Notes: a model not told the origin generated them from the sequence alone. A DNA stretch of 64,000 bases from Francisella sp. LA112445 (GCF_012224145.1 NZ_CP041030.1:1798001-1862000), one strand, 5' to 3'; positions 9,154 through 19,460 are shown, numbered from the stretch's first letter. Made by a program: numbers and translations.

Positions 9154-9834
9154 ATGGAATTGAAAAATATTGTCCCGTGGGGGCGAAGCCTTGAAGAATA
9201 CAAACAAATGTTCTTACTCTCAGAAAATGACTTAAAGTCAAAAATTTTAGGTTGTGGTGACGGGCCTTCAAGTTTTAATTATGAAGCAACTAGTTTAGGT
9301 GGAAATATTACTTCTATAGACCCAACTTATAAGTTTTCTGAAAAGGATATAAAACAACGAATTATTGAAACTTCAAATGAAGTAATGGAACAACTTAGAA
9401 TAAATAAAGATAAATATGTATGGAAAAACATAGAGTCTATAGATGCTCTCTATGATATTCGCATGAAGTCTATGGATAATTTCCTTAGAGATTATGAGCG
9501 TGGTAAGTCTGAAGGCAGATACATATATAATACACTACCAGATCTATCTTCCTTTGCAGATAAATCTTTCGATATAGTCTTATGCTCTCACTTTTTATTT
9601 TTATATAGTGAGCAACTAGATTTAGATTTCCACATAAAATCAATTTTAGAAATGTGTAGATTAGCAAAATCTGAAGTAAAAATATTTCCAATACTTGATT
9701 TAGAATCAAATAGGTCTAAACACTTAGATAAAGTATTGGAGGTATTAGATAAAAATAATTATAAATATAGTATTGAGAAAAGCTCTTACGAGTTCCAAAG
9801 AAATGCTAATCAAATGTTAAGAATTAGCATATAA
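9154..9834 (+). CDS. SAM-dependent methyltransferase (class I-like)
   Basis: A 226-residue protein. Motif I reads ILGCGDGPSSFNYEA (about residues 31-45), followed by the acidic end of strand 2 (ITSIDPTY). The post-I region has FDIVLCSHFLFLY, and a late strand is EVKIFPILDLE. These fit a Rossmann methyltransferase. Between motif I and the catalytic segment is a long helical insert rich in charged residues. The substrate is unknown. It follows the tautomerase gene closely and converges on groEL with a 12-bp gap. Confidence 0.75.
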   Translation: MELKNIVPWGRSLEEYKQMFLLSENDLKSKILGCGDGPSSFNYEATSLGGNITSIDPTYKFSEKDIKQRIIETSNEVMEQLRINKDKYVWKNIESIDALYDIRMKSMDNFLRDYERGKSEGRYIYNTLPDLSSFADKSFDIVLCSHFLFLYSEQLDLDFHIKSILEMCRLAKSEVKIFPILDLESNRSKHLDKVLEVLDKNNYKYSIEKSSYEFQRNANQMLRISI

Positions 9835-9846
9835 ATAATTTTTAGA

Positions 9847-11520
<1,674 letters not shown>

Positions 11521-11533
11521 TCAAAACTTATAT

Positions 11534-11666
11534 GTCATTCTGAACTCGGTTGCTGAGCGTAGCCGACCAGAATCTCAATATTTCAAAAGTAGTACTTGAG
11601 AAATATCTTTAACAAGATATTTACTAGATTCCGTGGTCAAGCCTGACGGAATGACGTACTACTTTT
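11534..11666. repeat. Palindromic repeat element between groES and groEL (copy A)
   Basis: Nested inverted repeats. The inner unit is bounded by perfect 11-bp ends AAAAGTAGTAC (11585-11595) and GTACTACTTTT (11656-11666). Inside is a perfect 9-bp hairpin AAATATCTT-TAAC-AAGATATTT (11601-11622). An outer pair, GTCATTC (11534-11540) and GAATGAC (11649-11655), interleaves with it. A diverged relative lies at 53354-53424. The element is within the groESL transcript, where it could fold, affect RNA processing or alter the GroES:GroEL ratio. Confidence 0.8.
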
Positions 11667-11680
11667 ATAGTGTTTTTTAA

Positions 11681-11968
11681 TTACCCAATAATACCCATGA
11701 TATCTTCTTCTCTCATCATAAGAAGAGTTTCATCACCGGCTTTTACTTCACTACCAGAGTATTTACCAAATAGTACTTTATCACCAACTTTTACATCCAT
11801 CGGCAGTGTAGTTCCATTCTCTAGCTTTTTACCGTTACCAACAGCTACAACTTCACCTTCACTTGGTTTCTCTTGAGCACTACCAGTTAAGATAATACCA
11901 CCAGCAGATTTTGTTTCTTCTTCTGCACGGCGTACTAATACTCTATCTTGTAATGGACGAATGTTCAT
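11681..11968 (-). CDS. groES: 10 kDa co-chaperonin GroES
   Basis: Heptameric lid of the GroEL chamber, 95 residues. It begins [14 protein letters not shown], with the mobile loop around [15 protein letters not shown] and the conserved [22 protein letters not shown] lies upstream of the ATG at 11968 with somewhat long spacing. It is the first gene of the heat-shock operon and is preceded by a sigma-32-like promoter at 12071-12098. Confidence 0.97.
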   Translation of the reverse strand: MNIRPLQDRVLVRRAEEETKSAGGIILTGSAQEKPSEGEVVAVGNGKKLENGTTLPMDVKVGDKVLFGKYSGSEVKAGDETLLMMREEDIMGIIG

Positions 11969-12031
11969 AACAATCTTACTCCTTTGTTAAATTGACTATT
12001 GTTTTGTTAAAGTTTTTGAATTTGTCTGCAT

Positions 12032-12055
12032 CTTAGAACAACCTTAAGTTCTAAG
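12032..12055. promoter_or_regulatory. Inverted repeat in the groES leader
   Basis: Perfect 8-bp inverted repeat CTTAGAAC / GTTCTAAG with an 8-base spacer, just downstream of the sigma-32-like promoter and about 65 bp before groES. It could be an operator or an RNA hairpin in the 5' leader. It resembles a CIRCE element only in layout; the half-sites do not match TTAGCACTC. Confidence 0.5.
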
Positions 12056-12070
12056 CACTTGCAACCTTAC

Positions 12071-12098
12071 ATATTGAGCCAAAAGATTCTTTTTCAAG
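12071..12098 (-). promoter_or_regulatory. Sigma-32-type heat-shock promoter for groESL
   Basis: Read on the minus strand: CTTGAAA (12098-12092), a 13-base spacer, then CTCAATAT (12078-12071). This matches the RpoH consensus CTTGAAA-N11-16-CCCCATNT in all seven -35 positions and six of eight -10 positions. Position and direction fit groES. Confidence 0.75.
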
Positions 12099-12158
12099 AA
12101 TTTTTTTTATTTTTTGTTAAAATTTAATTAACTTTTTAATATAAAACGTTCCTAAAGT

Positions 12159-13049
12159 ATGAAAAAACTTATTTTTATATCAATAACTATAGTAATTTTC
12201 TCAACTAAACTCTTTGCTTTAGACATCCAGAGTAAAGCGATAGAAATAAACAAAAATAAGATCCATTATTATCAAGTTGATAATTCTAAAAGCAAACTAA
12301 ATTTAGTCATGCTAACAGGTATTGGTACTACAGCTAATTTTTGGCCAAAAGATTTTATAGAAAGACTATCTCAAAAATACAATCTTTACATCCTCGATTA
12401 TCGAGGTATCAATACAGATCAAGATAGCTCAAACTTAAGCTATTCTATAAAGGATCTAGCTAATGATACAAATGCCTTTATCAAAAAGTTAAATTTAAAA
12501 GATACATATCTTCTAGGCTGGTCAATGGGAGGAGCTATTGCTCTGCAAACAGAGTTTGACAATCCTAAAGCTTTTAAACAAGTTTTCTTGATATCTCCAG
12601 CCGTACCTTTAGATATAAAACCTCAATTACCTAAAAAACTAGCTGAAAACCCTGTCTTAAAAACTAAAGCAGATATATACAATTATGTCTTTAGTAATAA
12701 TTTATATAATTATTCACCGAAAGACTTAGCCAAAAATACTGCTCGATTTATAAACCCTGATATTTCTAAACTTTTTCCAACAAACAAAACTTATGCTAAA
12801 CAGAAAAAATACTTAACTTCATGGGTTTCAAATAAAGATAGCCTAAAAAATTTCACTAACATTAAAACGCCAACAACATTTTTCTTAGCCAAAAATGATG
12901 AGATTTTAAACCCTAATGACACCCAAAAATCTCTTGATCTTATCAAAAATAAATCTTTAATTAACATTATCCATTTCTCAAAATCTGGACATGCTATAGA
13001 TTGGGATAAATCTGCTAAACTTAGTTCGATAATTAATAGCCTAGGGTAA
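12159..13049 (+). CDS. Secreted alpha/beta-hydrolase
   Basis: A 296-residue alpha/beta hydrolase with an N-terminal signal peptide (MKKLIFISITIVIFSTKLFA, cleavage after about residue 20). The oxyanion strand reads VMLTGIGTTANFW. The nucleophile elbow is GWSMGG, with Ser as nucleophile. The late Asp is in FFLAKNDEILNP and the catalytic His in SKSGHAIDWD. It probably acts as a periplasmic or exported esterase, lipase or peptidase; the substrate is unknown. It diverges from groES. Confidence 0.82.
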   Translation: MKKLIFISITIVIFSTKLFALDIQSKAIEINKNKIHYYQVDNSKSKLNLVMLTGIGTTANFWPKDFIERLSQKYNLYILDYRGINTDQDSSNLSYSIKDLANDTNAFIKKLNLKDTYLLGWSMGGAIALQTEFDNPKAFKQVFLISPAVPLDIKPQLPKKLAENPVLKTKADIYNYVFSNNLYNYSPKDLAKNTARFINPDISKLFPTNKTYAKQKKYLTSWVSNKDSLKNFTNIKTPTTFFLAKNDEILNPNDTQKSLDLIKNKSLINIIHFSKSGHAIDWDKSAKLSSIINSLG

Positions 13050-13056
13050 TTTCAAA

Positions 13057-14247
13057 TTAATCCAGCTTTCCTTTAGTTAGAATCTTTAATATAAACAATA
13101 ACGATAATGCAAAAGCTGATGTAATCAACATAGTTAAAGCAATTGGTAATGCTGAAGTAGCTGGAAATGACATTGCGATGCCAACCACTATCGCACTTAA
13201 TGATAACTCCATTGTGCCGAACATTGCCGAGGCTACTCCAGCAATCTCAAAAAATGGTTCCATACTACCACTAGCTCCTGTACCTGCGGCAATTGCACAG
13301 CCAAAGGCTGCAAAAAAACACGGTGCAAAAAACATCCAAAGACTTAACCCAAAGCCAACATAAGAGGCTAAAGATAAAATCCCAGCAACAAACACACATA
13401 CAACACCAACTATAGTGGTTCTAAAAACTCCTAAATGGTTGACAATAAAACTAGCAAATACCGCGCCTATCAGATAAGCTATGCCTGTAAATCCAAACAT
13501 GATATAGATCTTTGTATAAGGATCGTCTAAATATGTAATTATGTAAGGGATCATAGTGAAAAATATTAAAAATGCAGACATCCCAGATACTGCAGATATT
13601 GAATAGGCCCAAAACTGTAAAGACTTAGATACTGTCCAATACCTATAAATAATATCAAAAGAGAATTTTTTTCTTCTTTCAACAGGTAGACTTTCTTTAA
13701 CAAAAAATATAATTATTAAAAGCATCATTACTGACAAAATAAATAGAAATATAAATATAGACTGCCAATTAAATAGTAATGCTAAAGTCACACCTATTGG
13801 AGGCCCTAATATAGGAGACATTGATACTATCGCATCAACTAGATTATATACCATTGAGCTTTGCTTTCCGGAAAAAACATCTCGAATAATTACAAAAGCT
13901 ACCACACTTAATCCACATGCTCCTACAGCTTGGATAGCTCTTGAGAATATCAAAAACTTTACTCCTGGAGAAAATACACAAAATAAAGTTCCAAATAGAA
14001 ATAAGATAGCAGACATAAAAATTACTTTATATCGCCCAATCTGATCAGATAAAGGTCCTAAAATTAGCTGCCCAACCCCTGAGATTATCAGAAATACTGA
14101 TATTGTCAGCTGAGCCATAGATTGTGTTGTATGTAGGCTTTTCCCCATAATAGGTAATACTGGAACATACGCTTCCATTGCTAACTCACAGCAAAAAATT
14201 ATAGGTGCTAATATTAGTACAGTCTTTAATGGTGAATGTTTCCACAT
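13057..14247 (-). CDS. MFS transporter, Bcr/CflA (DHA1) type
   Basis: A 396-residue twelve-helix major facilitator. The first cytoplasmic loop carries GPLSDQIGRYKVI, the MFS signature. The N-terminal ILAPIIFCCELAMEAYVPVLP and the helix-5 GP motif (ILGPPIGV) fit drug/proton antiporters of the Bcr/CflA group. It is one of three such genes in the window, each a likely inner-membrane efflux pump with unknown substrate. It converges on the hydrolase gene with a 7-bp gap. Confidence 0.85.
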   Translation of the reverse strand: MWKHSPLKTVLILAPIIFCCELAMEAYVPVLPIMGKSLHTTQSMAQLTISVFLIISGVGQLILGPLSDQIGRYKVIFMSAILFLFGTLFCVFSPGVKFLIFSRAIQAVGACGLSVVAFVIIRDVFSGKQSSMVYNLVDAIVSMSPILGPPIGVTLALLFNWQSIFIFLFILSVMMLLIIIFFVKESLPVERRKKFSFDIIYRYWTVSKSLQFWAYSISAVSGMSAFLIFFTMIPYIITYLDDPYTKIYIMFGFTGIAYLIGAVFASFIVNHLGVFRTTIVGVVCVFVAGILSLASYVGFGLSLWMFFAPCFFAAFGCAIAAGTGASGSMEPFFEIAGVASAMFGTMELSLSAIVVGIAMSFPATSALPIALTMLITSAFALSLLFILKILTKGKLD

Positions 14248-14422
14248 ATTTAAAATAATCTAATTAAAAAATTCAATATATAAAATATCAAACATTTTTA
14301 TAAGAAATACAACTAATGCACCATTATTTATTACAATATTTAGTTAAACTTTATTATAAATAATAAATACTTTAAATCCCTGCTAGAGATTTACCTATTT
14401 TACTTATATTATATAGACTACT

Positions 14423-14498
14423 GCACCCATAGCTTAACTGGATAGAGCGTCGCCCTCCGGAGGCGGATGCGGGGGTTCGAGTCCCTCTGGGTGTGCCA
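14423..14498 (+). tRNA. tRNA-Arg (anticodon CCG)
   Basis: A 76-base cloverleaf with encoded CCA. The acceptor stem is GCACCCA / TGGGTGT (G1:U72 wobble) with discriminator G. The D-arm is followed by the anticodon stem TCGCC / GGCGG enclosing loop CTCCGGA, giving anticodon CCG. The T-arm is GGGGG-TTCGAGT-CCCTC. It reads arginine CGG codons. An IS5-family element begins 41 bp downstream. Confidence 0.95.
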
Positions 14499-14539
14499 CA
14501 TACTCAACATAGAGCACATATAAACATTAATATATACTA

Positions 14540-15386
14540 GGTTCCATGAACAAAATTTTTGCATAAAGATGTTAAGTGTATTTAAATAGTTTTGCGAAAC
14601 AAATAACACACTTAACATATATGGAATATTATATATCAGAATCAAATTGGTCAACAATTTTAAGTTTTCTTACAAATCAAAAAGGCTTACATACAAAAGA
14701 CACAGCTAAGCTTAGAAAATTTATAAAAGCAGTTTTTTATATTCTAAAAACTGGTTCCCAATGGAAATATCTTCATAAAGAGTATGGTAATAGTAGATCT
14801 ATCCATAAACGATAAATATTGGGCTGACAAAGGAATTTGGAATAATTTAATGACCTATGTTTCAGATGTTGATTCACAACAGTTTATGATAGATTCATTA
14901 TCTGTCAAAGCACATGCATGTGCTAGTGGCTATGAAATAAATGGTAATCAAATTAATGCATTAGGTAGAAGCGTTGGTGGTCTAACAACAAAGATTCATA
15001 CCCTCACAGATGCTTTAGGGAATCCTGTGAGATTTATAATAACTGCTGGTAATGTTCACGATATTCTACCTTCGCAACAACTTTTACAAGGAATAACAAA
15101 TGCTTATATTCTTGCTGATAAAGCATATTTTTCTGAAGAAAACATAAGATTCCTTAAGAAAAACAAAAATAAGCCTGTGATTCCTTCTAGAGAAAACTAT
15201 ACTAAAAATCATGATATAGATTGGCATATATATAAAGAAAGACACTTAATTGAGAACTTTTTCTCTAAAATTAAGCACTTTAGAAGGGTTTTCTCTAGAT
15301 TTGATAAAACTTGCTCTGCTTTTCTTGGCTTTGTGGCTTTAGCTAGCACATTTATTTGGCTTAGATAATTTTTTGTTCATGGGACC
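14540..15386 (+). mobile_element. IS5-family insertion sequence with frameshifted transposase
   Basis: An 847-bp element with near-perfect terminal inverted repeats: the left end begins GGTTCCATGAACAAAA and the right end, read inward, GGTCCCATGAACAAAA (17 of 20 match). The heptamer TATACTA flanks both ends (14533-14539 and 15387-15393), which looks like an insertion footprint but is longer than the short duplications usual for IS5. The single transposase gene is broken. Size and type resemble ISFtu2-like elements of Francisella. Confidence 0.85.
14621..15368 (+). pseudogene. IS5-family DDE transposase, one frameshift
   Basis: The N-terminal part (MEYYISESNWSTILSF...GSQWKYLHKEYGN...) is read to a stop at 14813-14815, and the rest continues in the +1 frame (KYWADKGIWNNLM...). 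Catalytic parts survive: Asp in MIDSLSVKAH, Asp in LADKAYF, and the Y-2-R-3-E-6-K signature in YKERHLIENFFSKIK. Joining the frames by skipping one base near 14813 gives a protein of about 250 residues, normal for the family. No -1 slippery heptamer is seen at the junction, so I favour mutation over programmed frameshifting. Confidence 0.8.
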
Positions 15387-15412
15387 TATACTATTTATTT
15401 TCTTACTTATTA

Positions 15413-16753
15413 TTACTCAAACTCATTTTCAATTTCTTCTAATGTTTTACCTGATGTTTCTGGGACAAATCTTCTAACAACCCAAAGATAAATACATGAA
15501 CTTATAAATAATAACCCAAACATTACATTAAAGCCCCAATCCTGACCCACTTTTAAGAAATAACCTATAAAGTAAAATGAGAACAACATTGAAATAACTC
15601 CCGCCATAAATATCCCTATTATTCTTACTCTATTTGGCAATAATTCATTTATAAGGGTCACAATCACTCCAGAAGGACCAAAAGCTAGTCCAGCTATACA
15701 TGTTGTTAACAATATAATCACCAATATATAGTTATAAGTAAAATCCGGAAGACTATATAAAATAATCAATCCTAACATACTAATCAACGCTACTGTTAAA
15801 CCTAAATAAATAACTTTTTTTCTACCCCATTTATCAATAAAAAATATCGTCAAAATTGTAATAATAAAGTTAACTGCCAAAATAAGAAAATTAGCAGCAT
15901 GAGCAACATAACTACTTGATGTTAAGGGTGCTATTATCAACTCAGATGAGAAAACAATAAAGTTAATCCCAGTAAGCTGGTTTAAAATTAAGACAATAGT
16001 TACTATTGCAACAGGCCAAATATCCTTACCTATTAAGATTTTACTAATAAGTGTTCTAGGAGCATGCATTCTTAAACTAACTTTAATATCTTCTATATGC
16101 TTATTTATCTCTATATCTGTAAGATTAGGTTGTGTCTTTTTAATAACATCATAAGCTTTATCAGTCTTATTTTTAAGCACTAACCACGTTGGACTTGAGG
16201 GTAAAAAACATGAAGCTATAAGCAAAATAATCCCAAAAGTCAGAGTTATCGCAAAGTACTCAGTCCAATTAAAAGTTTTATAAAATAAAAATATTAGAAC
16301 TCCTGACAAGCACATCCCTGCAGTCCATAACAATTGGAACAAAGCTACATATCTACCGCGTCGGTCAGCTGGGGATATTTCTGTCACATATATAGGAAAA
16401 GCATAAGACCCTAATAAGATAGATCCTCCTTGAATTAATCTTGCAATAATCAAAGTTTCATATCCTTGAGCTATCACAAAGATATATGTTCCAATAATAT
16501 AAAAAGCTACGAAAATTAAAATCATAAATTTTCGTCCAATATAATCAGTAGCCAACCAAATTATTTTTGCTAAAACTCCACCTAGGAATACTAGCCCTAG
16601 TAGTATCGACAATTGGTGCGTATTTAAATGAAAACTATTGCTAATCTCCTCGCCTACTCCCCCAACAATAGCCAAAGCATAGCCACCTAAAATTGCAGCT
16701 AATATATATACTGCTAATATATATTTAAAACTATATCTAAAATTTAAATTCAC
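15413..16753 (-). CDS. MFS sugar porter family transporter
   Basis: A 446-residue member of the sugar porter (SP) family, probably a sugar:proton symporter. Hallmarks are the loop DYIGRKFM, the post-helix-6 motif region, SPADRRGRYVALFQLLWTAG, the helix-7 QLTGINFIVF segment with the QxTG motif, DKWGRKKVI, and the C-terminal PETSGKTLEEIE. These fit the XylE/GalP/AraE group; the substrate is unknown. It lies immediately upstream of the beta-lactamase-fold hydrolase gene's stop on the same strand (9-bp gap), so the two may form a unit. Confidence 0.88.
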   Translation of the reverse strand: MNLNFRYSFKYILAVYILAAILGGYALAIVGGVGEEISNSFHLNTHQLSILLGLVFLGGVLAKIIWLATDYIGRKFMILIFVAFYIIGTYIFVIAQGYETLIIARLIQGGSILLGSYAFPIYVTEISPADRRGRYVALFQLLWTAGMCLSGVLIFLFYKTFNWTEYFAITLTFGIILLIASCFLPSSPTWLVLKNKTDKAYDVIKKTQPNLTDIEINKHIEDIKVSLRMHAPRTLISKILIGKDIWPVAIVTIVLILNQLTGINFIVFSSELIIAPLTSSSYVAHAANFLILAVNFIITILTIFFIDKWGRKKVIYLGLTVALISMLGLIILYSLPDFTYNYILVIILLTTCIAGLAFGPSGVIVTLINELLPNRVRIIGIFMAGVISMLFSFYFIGYFLKVGQDWGFNVMFGLLFISSCIYLWVVRRFVPETSGKTLEEIENEFE

Positions 16754-16762
16754 AAATATCTC

Positions 16763-17917
16763 CTATATTCCTAATTCATCATAAACTGAATCTATTAATT
16801 GCCCATACAAGCCTGTTCTAAACGTTTTGCCTTCAAATATCCTTGGATAAATAATAGGGCTATGCACGCTATTAGTCATAATCATTATAGTAACTTTATT
16901 TTCAGGGTCAGAAACAAGACACTGACCAGTAAAGCCAGTATGTCCTATTGTTTGATTACTACATTTTTCTCCAAACAAATGTCTATTTTTTCGACCTTTT
17001 GCAGTCCAAAAGCCTAAAGCAAAAGCCTCATTTGTATCACATGACTGGCTAAAGAGTTTAACTACATCTTGTGAGAAGAAAGTATTGTCTTTATATATTA
17101 GCTCAGCTAACTTGATTGCATCATCAATAGTTGAAAATAACCCTGCATGCCCCGCTACACCTGCCATAGAGTATAGAGCTTTCTCATCATGCACATAACC
17201 TCTTAGAGTGCCTGTTTTTATATTATTAAAATTCGTGGTGCCAAAATTGCAATGCCCATCGACTTGTGTAGCTACAATCTCTTCTGGTAAAAAACCTTTT
17301 TCTAATGGATTAAAGCATGTTGCTTTTAAGCCTAGCTTAGAATAAATATTCTCTTCAAGAAAAATATCTAGTCGTTGCCTTGTAATAGCCTCAATTACAC
17401 ACCCTAACACCTGCATCCCAATATCGCTATATATACAGTATTTATGTGGCGACTCTACTATCGACATTTTTGTTTTTAGAAACTCTATAGTTGTATGACG
17501 ATCTTGACTATATAATGAACCAGCTGTTTGGTTATTATAAAAATCAAAAAATGGCGCAACTCCACTAGTATGGCTAAGTAAATCACGAACACTTGGGATA
17601 TAGCTTGTATTAGCAAATTTAAATTCAGGAATATATTCTGTAATTAGAACATCTAAGTCTACAAGATTTCTCTGATAAAGATACATAACAGCATAAGTTG
17701 TTGCAAAAATCTTTGTTATCGAAGCAACATCAAATAGCATATCTTGGTTTAATTCTTGAGGATTTCTAAGCTGCTGAGCTTTTTTATCATAGCGACAAGC
17801 ATAGCCAAAAACCTTCTTATAAACTTCTTTGCCTTGATGTAAAACACTTATAGCTGCGCCAGGGAAACCATGATTAATATCATAGTTAATGATGTCTTCT
17901 AACTTAGGAAAATTCAT
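16763..17917 (-). CDS. Serine hydrolase, class C beta-lactamase/penicillin-binding fold
   Basis: A 384-residue beta-lactamase-related protein. The active-site SxxK is SITK in FDVASITKIFATTYA, the second motif is YSDIG (YxN-like), and the third region is HTGFTGQC (HxG). Such proteins include esterases, D-aminopeptidases and muropeptide-handling enzymes. No signal peptide is visible. I start at the ATG at 17917, because an upstream in-frame start at 18037 would run through the 4.5S RNA gene. It is transcribed before the sugar porter. Confidence 0.78.
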   Translation of the reverse strand: MNFPKLEDIINYDINHGFPGAAISVLHQGKEVYKKVFGYACRYDKKAQQLRNPQELNQDMLFDVASITKIFATTYAVMYLYQRNLVDLDVLITEYIPEFKFANTSYIPSVRDLLSHTSGVAPFFDFYNNQTAGSLYSQDRHTTIEFLKTKMSIVESPHKYCIYSDIGMQVLGCVIEAITRQRLDIFLEENIYSKLGLKATCFNPLEKGFLPEEIVATQVDGHCNFGTTNFNNIKTGTLRGYVHDEKALYSMAGVAGHAGLFSTIDDAIKLAELIYKDNTFFSQDVVKLFSQSCDTNEAFALGFWTAKGRKNRHLFGEKCSNQTIGHTGFTGQCLVSDPENKVTIMIMTNSVHSPIIYPRIFEGKTFRTGLYGQLIDSVYDELGI

Positions 17918-18010
17918 TTTATAACAAGAAACATGATTTATATTTATTAAATCATACTTTAAAGCAGTAATATTATAAATGATATACCAAAATGATTTAA
18001 ATCTTTGAAG

Positions 18011-18114
18011 TGCTAACTTAGCCTTGACACGGCACATGGATCAACTGTTACCGTTGCTTCCTTCCGGATCTGGCGGGGTTCACAATCTACCATTGCGTGG
18101 AAACCAAGTTAGCA
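18011..18114 (-). ncRNA. ffs: Signal recognition particle 4.5S RNA
   Basis: On the minus strand the sequence contains the SRP domain IV core TCCGGAAGGAAGCA, with the symmetric internal-loop flanks, closed by a long hairpin. The ends pair through GCTAACTT / AAGTTAGC. About 104 bases, the size of bacterial 4.5S RNA. It binds Ffh to target nascent membrane proteins. A promoter-like TTGTAA-17-TAACAT lies just upstream. Confidence 0.93.
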
Positions 18115-18120
18115 ATGCAT

Positions 18121-18149
18121 ATGTTACTAGATATATCTATAAATTACAA
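18121..18149 (-). promoter_or_regulatory. Probable sigma-70 promoter of ffs
   Basis: Minus strand: TTGTAA (18149-18144), 17-base spacer, TAACAT (18126-18121), ending seven bases before the mature 5' end of the 4.5S RNA. The spacing and distance fit a promoter; the hexamers are only moderate matches. Confidence 0.55.
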
Positions 18150-18224
18150 GCTAACAAAGCAAATTCCATTATCTAATATAAATTGGTATTATTAAGCTAA
18201 AAGCATTCACAAAACGATAACAAA

Positions 18225-18989
18225 ATGATTATAGTAATATCTCCAGCAAAGAGTCAAAACTTTGACTCTTTAAAAGAAAACTACGACTTTACACAACCTA
18301 TATTTAAAGATCAAATTAATCTTTTGATTAATAAACTAAAACATTACGAAGTAGATGAAATTGAAAGACTCATGAAAATTAGTCCTAAGCTAGCGCAAGA
18401 GGTATTTGATAAACATAATAACTTCGATCCAAATAACTATAATACTTCAAACTCTAAAGCTGCTATTTTCACATTTAGTGGTGATGTTTATAAGGGTTTA
18501 GATGCTGAAACTCTTGATACGAAAACAATCAAATATGCGCAAGATCATTTACTAATGCTCTCTGGACTATATGGTCTTATCCGCCCTCTTGATTTGATGC
18601 AGGCTTATAGGTTAGAAATGGGCACAAAAGTAAAAATTGATGAAAAAATTCTACATAAGTACTGGCAAGATAAAATTACACCTCAACTAAATAGCTTCTT
18701 TACTAAGCAGAAAAATAAAACTCTAATCAACCTTGCTTCTAATGAGTATTCACAAGCTATAGATAAGAAAACTCTTGATGCAAAGTGGTTAGATATAGAT
18801 TTTAAAGAGAACAAAAATGGTACATTTAAAACTATTGGTATTCACGCTAAGAAAGCTCGTGGCTTAATGGCAAGATTTATCCTTGAGAATCAAATAGAAG
18901 ATATTAGTAGCATTAAAAAGTTTAATGTTGCCGGGTATGAATTTAGCCAAGATCTATCTAAAGATGATCTTCTTTGCTTTACAAGATAA
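18225..18989 (+). CDS. yaaA: Peroxide stress protein YaaA
   Basis: A 254-residue UPF0246/DUF328 protein. The start IIVISPAKSQNF and central FSGDVYKGLDAE, LSGLYGLIRPLDLMQAYRLEMGT, NLASNEYSQAI and the C-terminal KKARGLMARF are family signatures. In E. coli, YaaA limits free intracellular iron during hydrogen peroxide stress. It is followed by rlmH after three bases, so the pair is cotranscribed. Confidence 0.93.
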   Translation: MIIVISPAKSQNFDSLKENYDFTQPIFKDQINLLINKLKHYEVDEIERLMKISPKLAQEVFDKHNNFDPNNYNTSNSKAAIFTFSGDVYKGLDAETLDTKTIKYAQDHLLMLSGLYGLIRPLDLMQAYRLEMGTKVKIDEKILHKYWQDKITPQLNSFFTKQKNKTLINLASNEYSQAIDKKTLDAKWLDIDFKENKNGTFKTIGIHAKKARGLMARFILENQIEDISSIKKFNVAGYEFSQDLSKDDLLCFTR

Positions 18990-18992
18990 TCT

Positions 18993-19460
18993 ATGAAAAT
19001 AAAAATAATATCTCTAGGAGAGAAACCACCTAAATGGGTTATAGATGGATTTAACGAGTATAAGAAAAGACTTAGCAAATCTATTCCTCTTGAGCTAATA
19101 GAGCTGCCAATAGCAAAAAGAACCAAAACAGGTAATCCCAGTATCTGGATGGAGCAAGAAGCTAAGATAATTTTAAGCAAGATCAATAGTTCTGAGCACT
19201 TAGTGATTCTTGATGTAAAATCTAAGATCATCTCTACGGAAGAGTTAGCTGATAAAATGCAAAACTGGAAATTCAATAATCCAAATGTTGTAATATTAAT
19301 CGGCGGTCCAGATGGTATTCATCAAAGTATTAAAGATCTCGCTAAAGAAAAAATATCTATTTCTAAAATGACTTTTCCACATCCTATTGTGCGCATTATT
19401 ATCGCAGAACAGCTATACAGAGCTTATACAATTTTAGAAGGCCACCCTTATCATAAATAA
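18993..19460 (+). CDS. rlmH: 23S rRNA (pseudouridine1915-N3)-methyltransferase RlmH
   Basis: SPOUT-class methyltransferase of 155 residues that methylates pseudouridine 1915 of 23S rRNA in helix 69. The SAM-binding knot contains VILIGGPDGI and the C-terminal ISKMTFPHPIVRIIIAEQLYRAYTI, ending GHPYHK, is diagnostic. The start KIKIISLGEKPPKWV is also typical. It is cotranscribed with yaaA. Confidence 0.96.
   Translation: MKIKIISLGEKPPKWVIDGFNEYKKRLSKSIPLELIELPIAKRTKTGNPSIWMEQEAKIILSKINSSEHLVILDVKSKIISTEELADKMQNWKFNNPNVVILIGGPDGIHQSIKDLAKEKISISKMTFPHPIVRIIIAEQLYRAYTILEGHPYHK

Noticed and set aside
9485-9709. Antisense ORF in the methyltransferase gene
   Set aside because: It is a shadow frame with biased, low-complexity hydrophobic content and no ribosome site.
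12032-12055. CIRCE/HrcA operator before groES
   Set aside because: The half-sites CTTAGAAC and GTTCTAAG do not match TTAGCACTC and GAGTGCTAA, and a sigma-32-type promoter already explains heat induction.
14418-14657. Small minus-strand ORF covering tRNA-Arg and the IS left end
   Set aside because: It overlaps a clear tRNA and the IS terminal repeat, and its protein shows no coding signature.
14784-14815. Programmed ribosomal frameshift in the IS5 transposase
   Set aside because: The join needs +1 (or -2), and there is no slippery A-rich heptamer or stimulatory structure evident. A simple indel is more likely.
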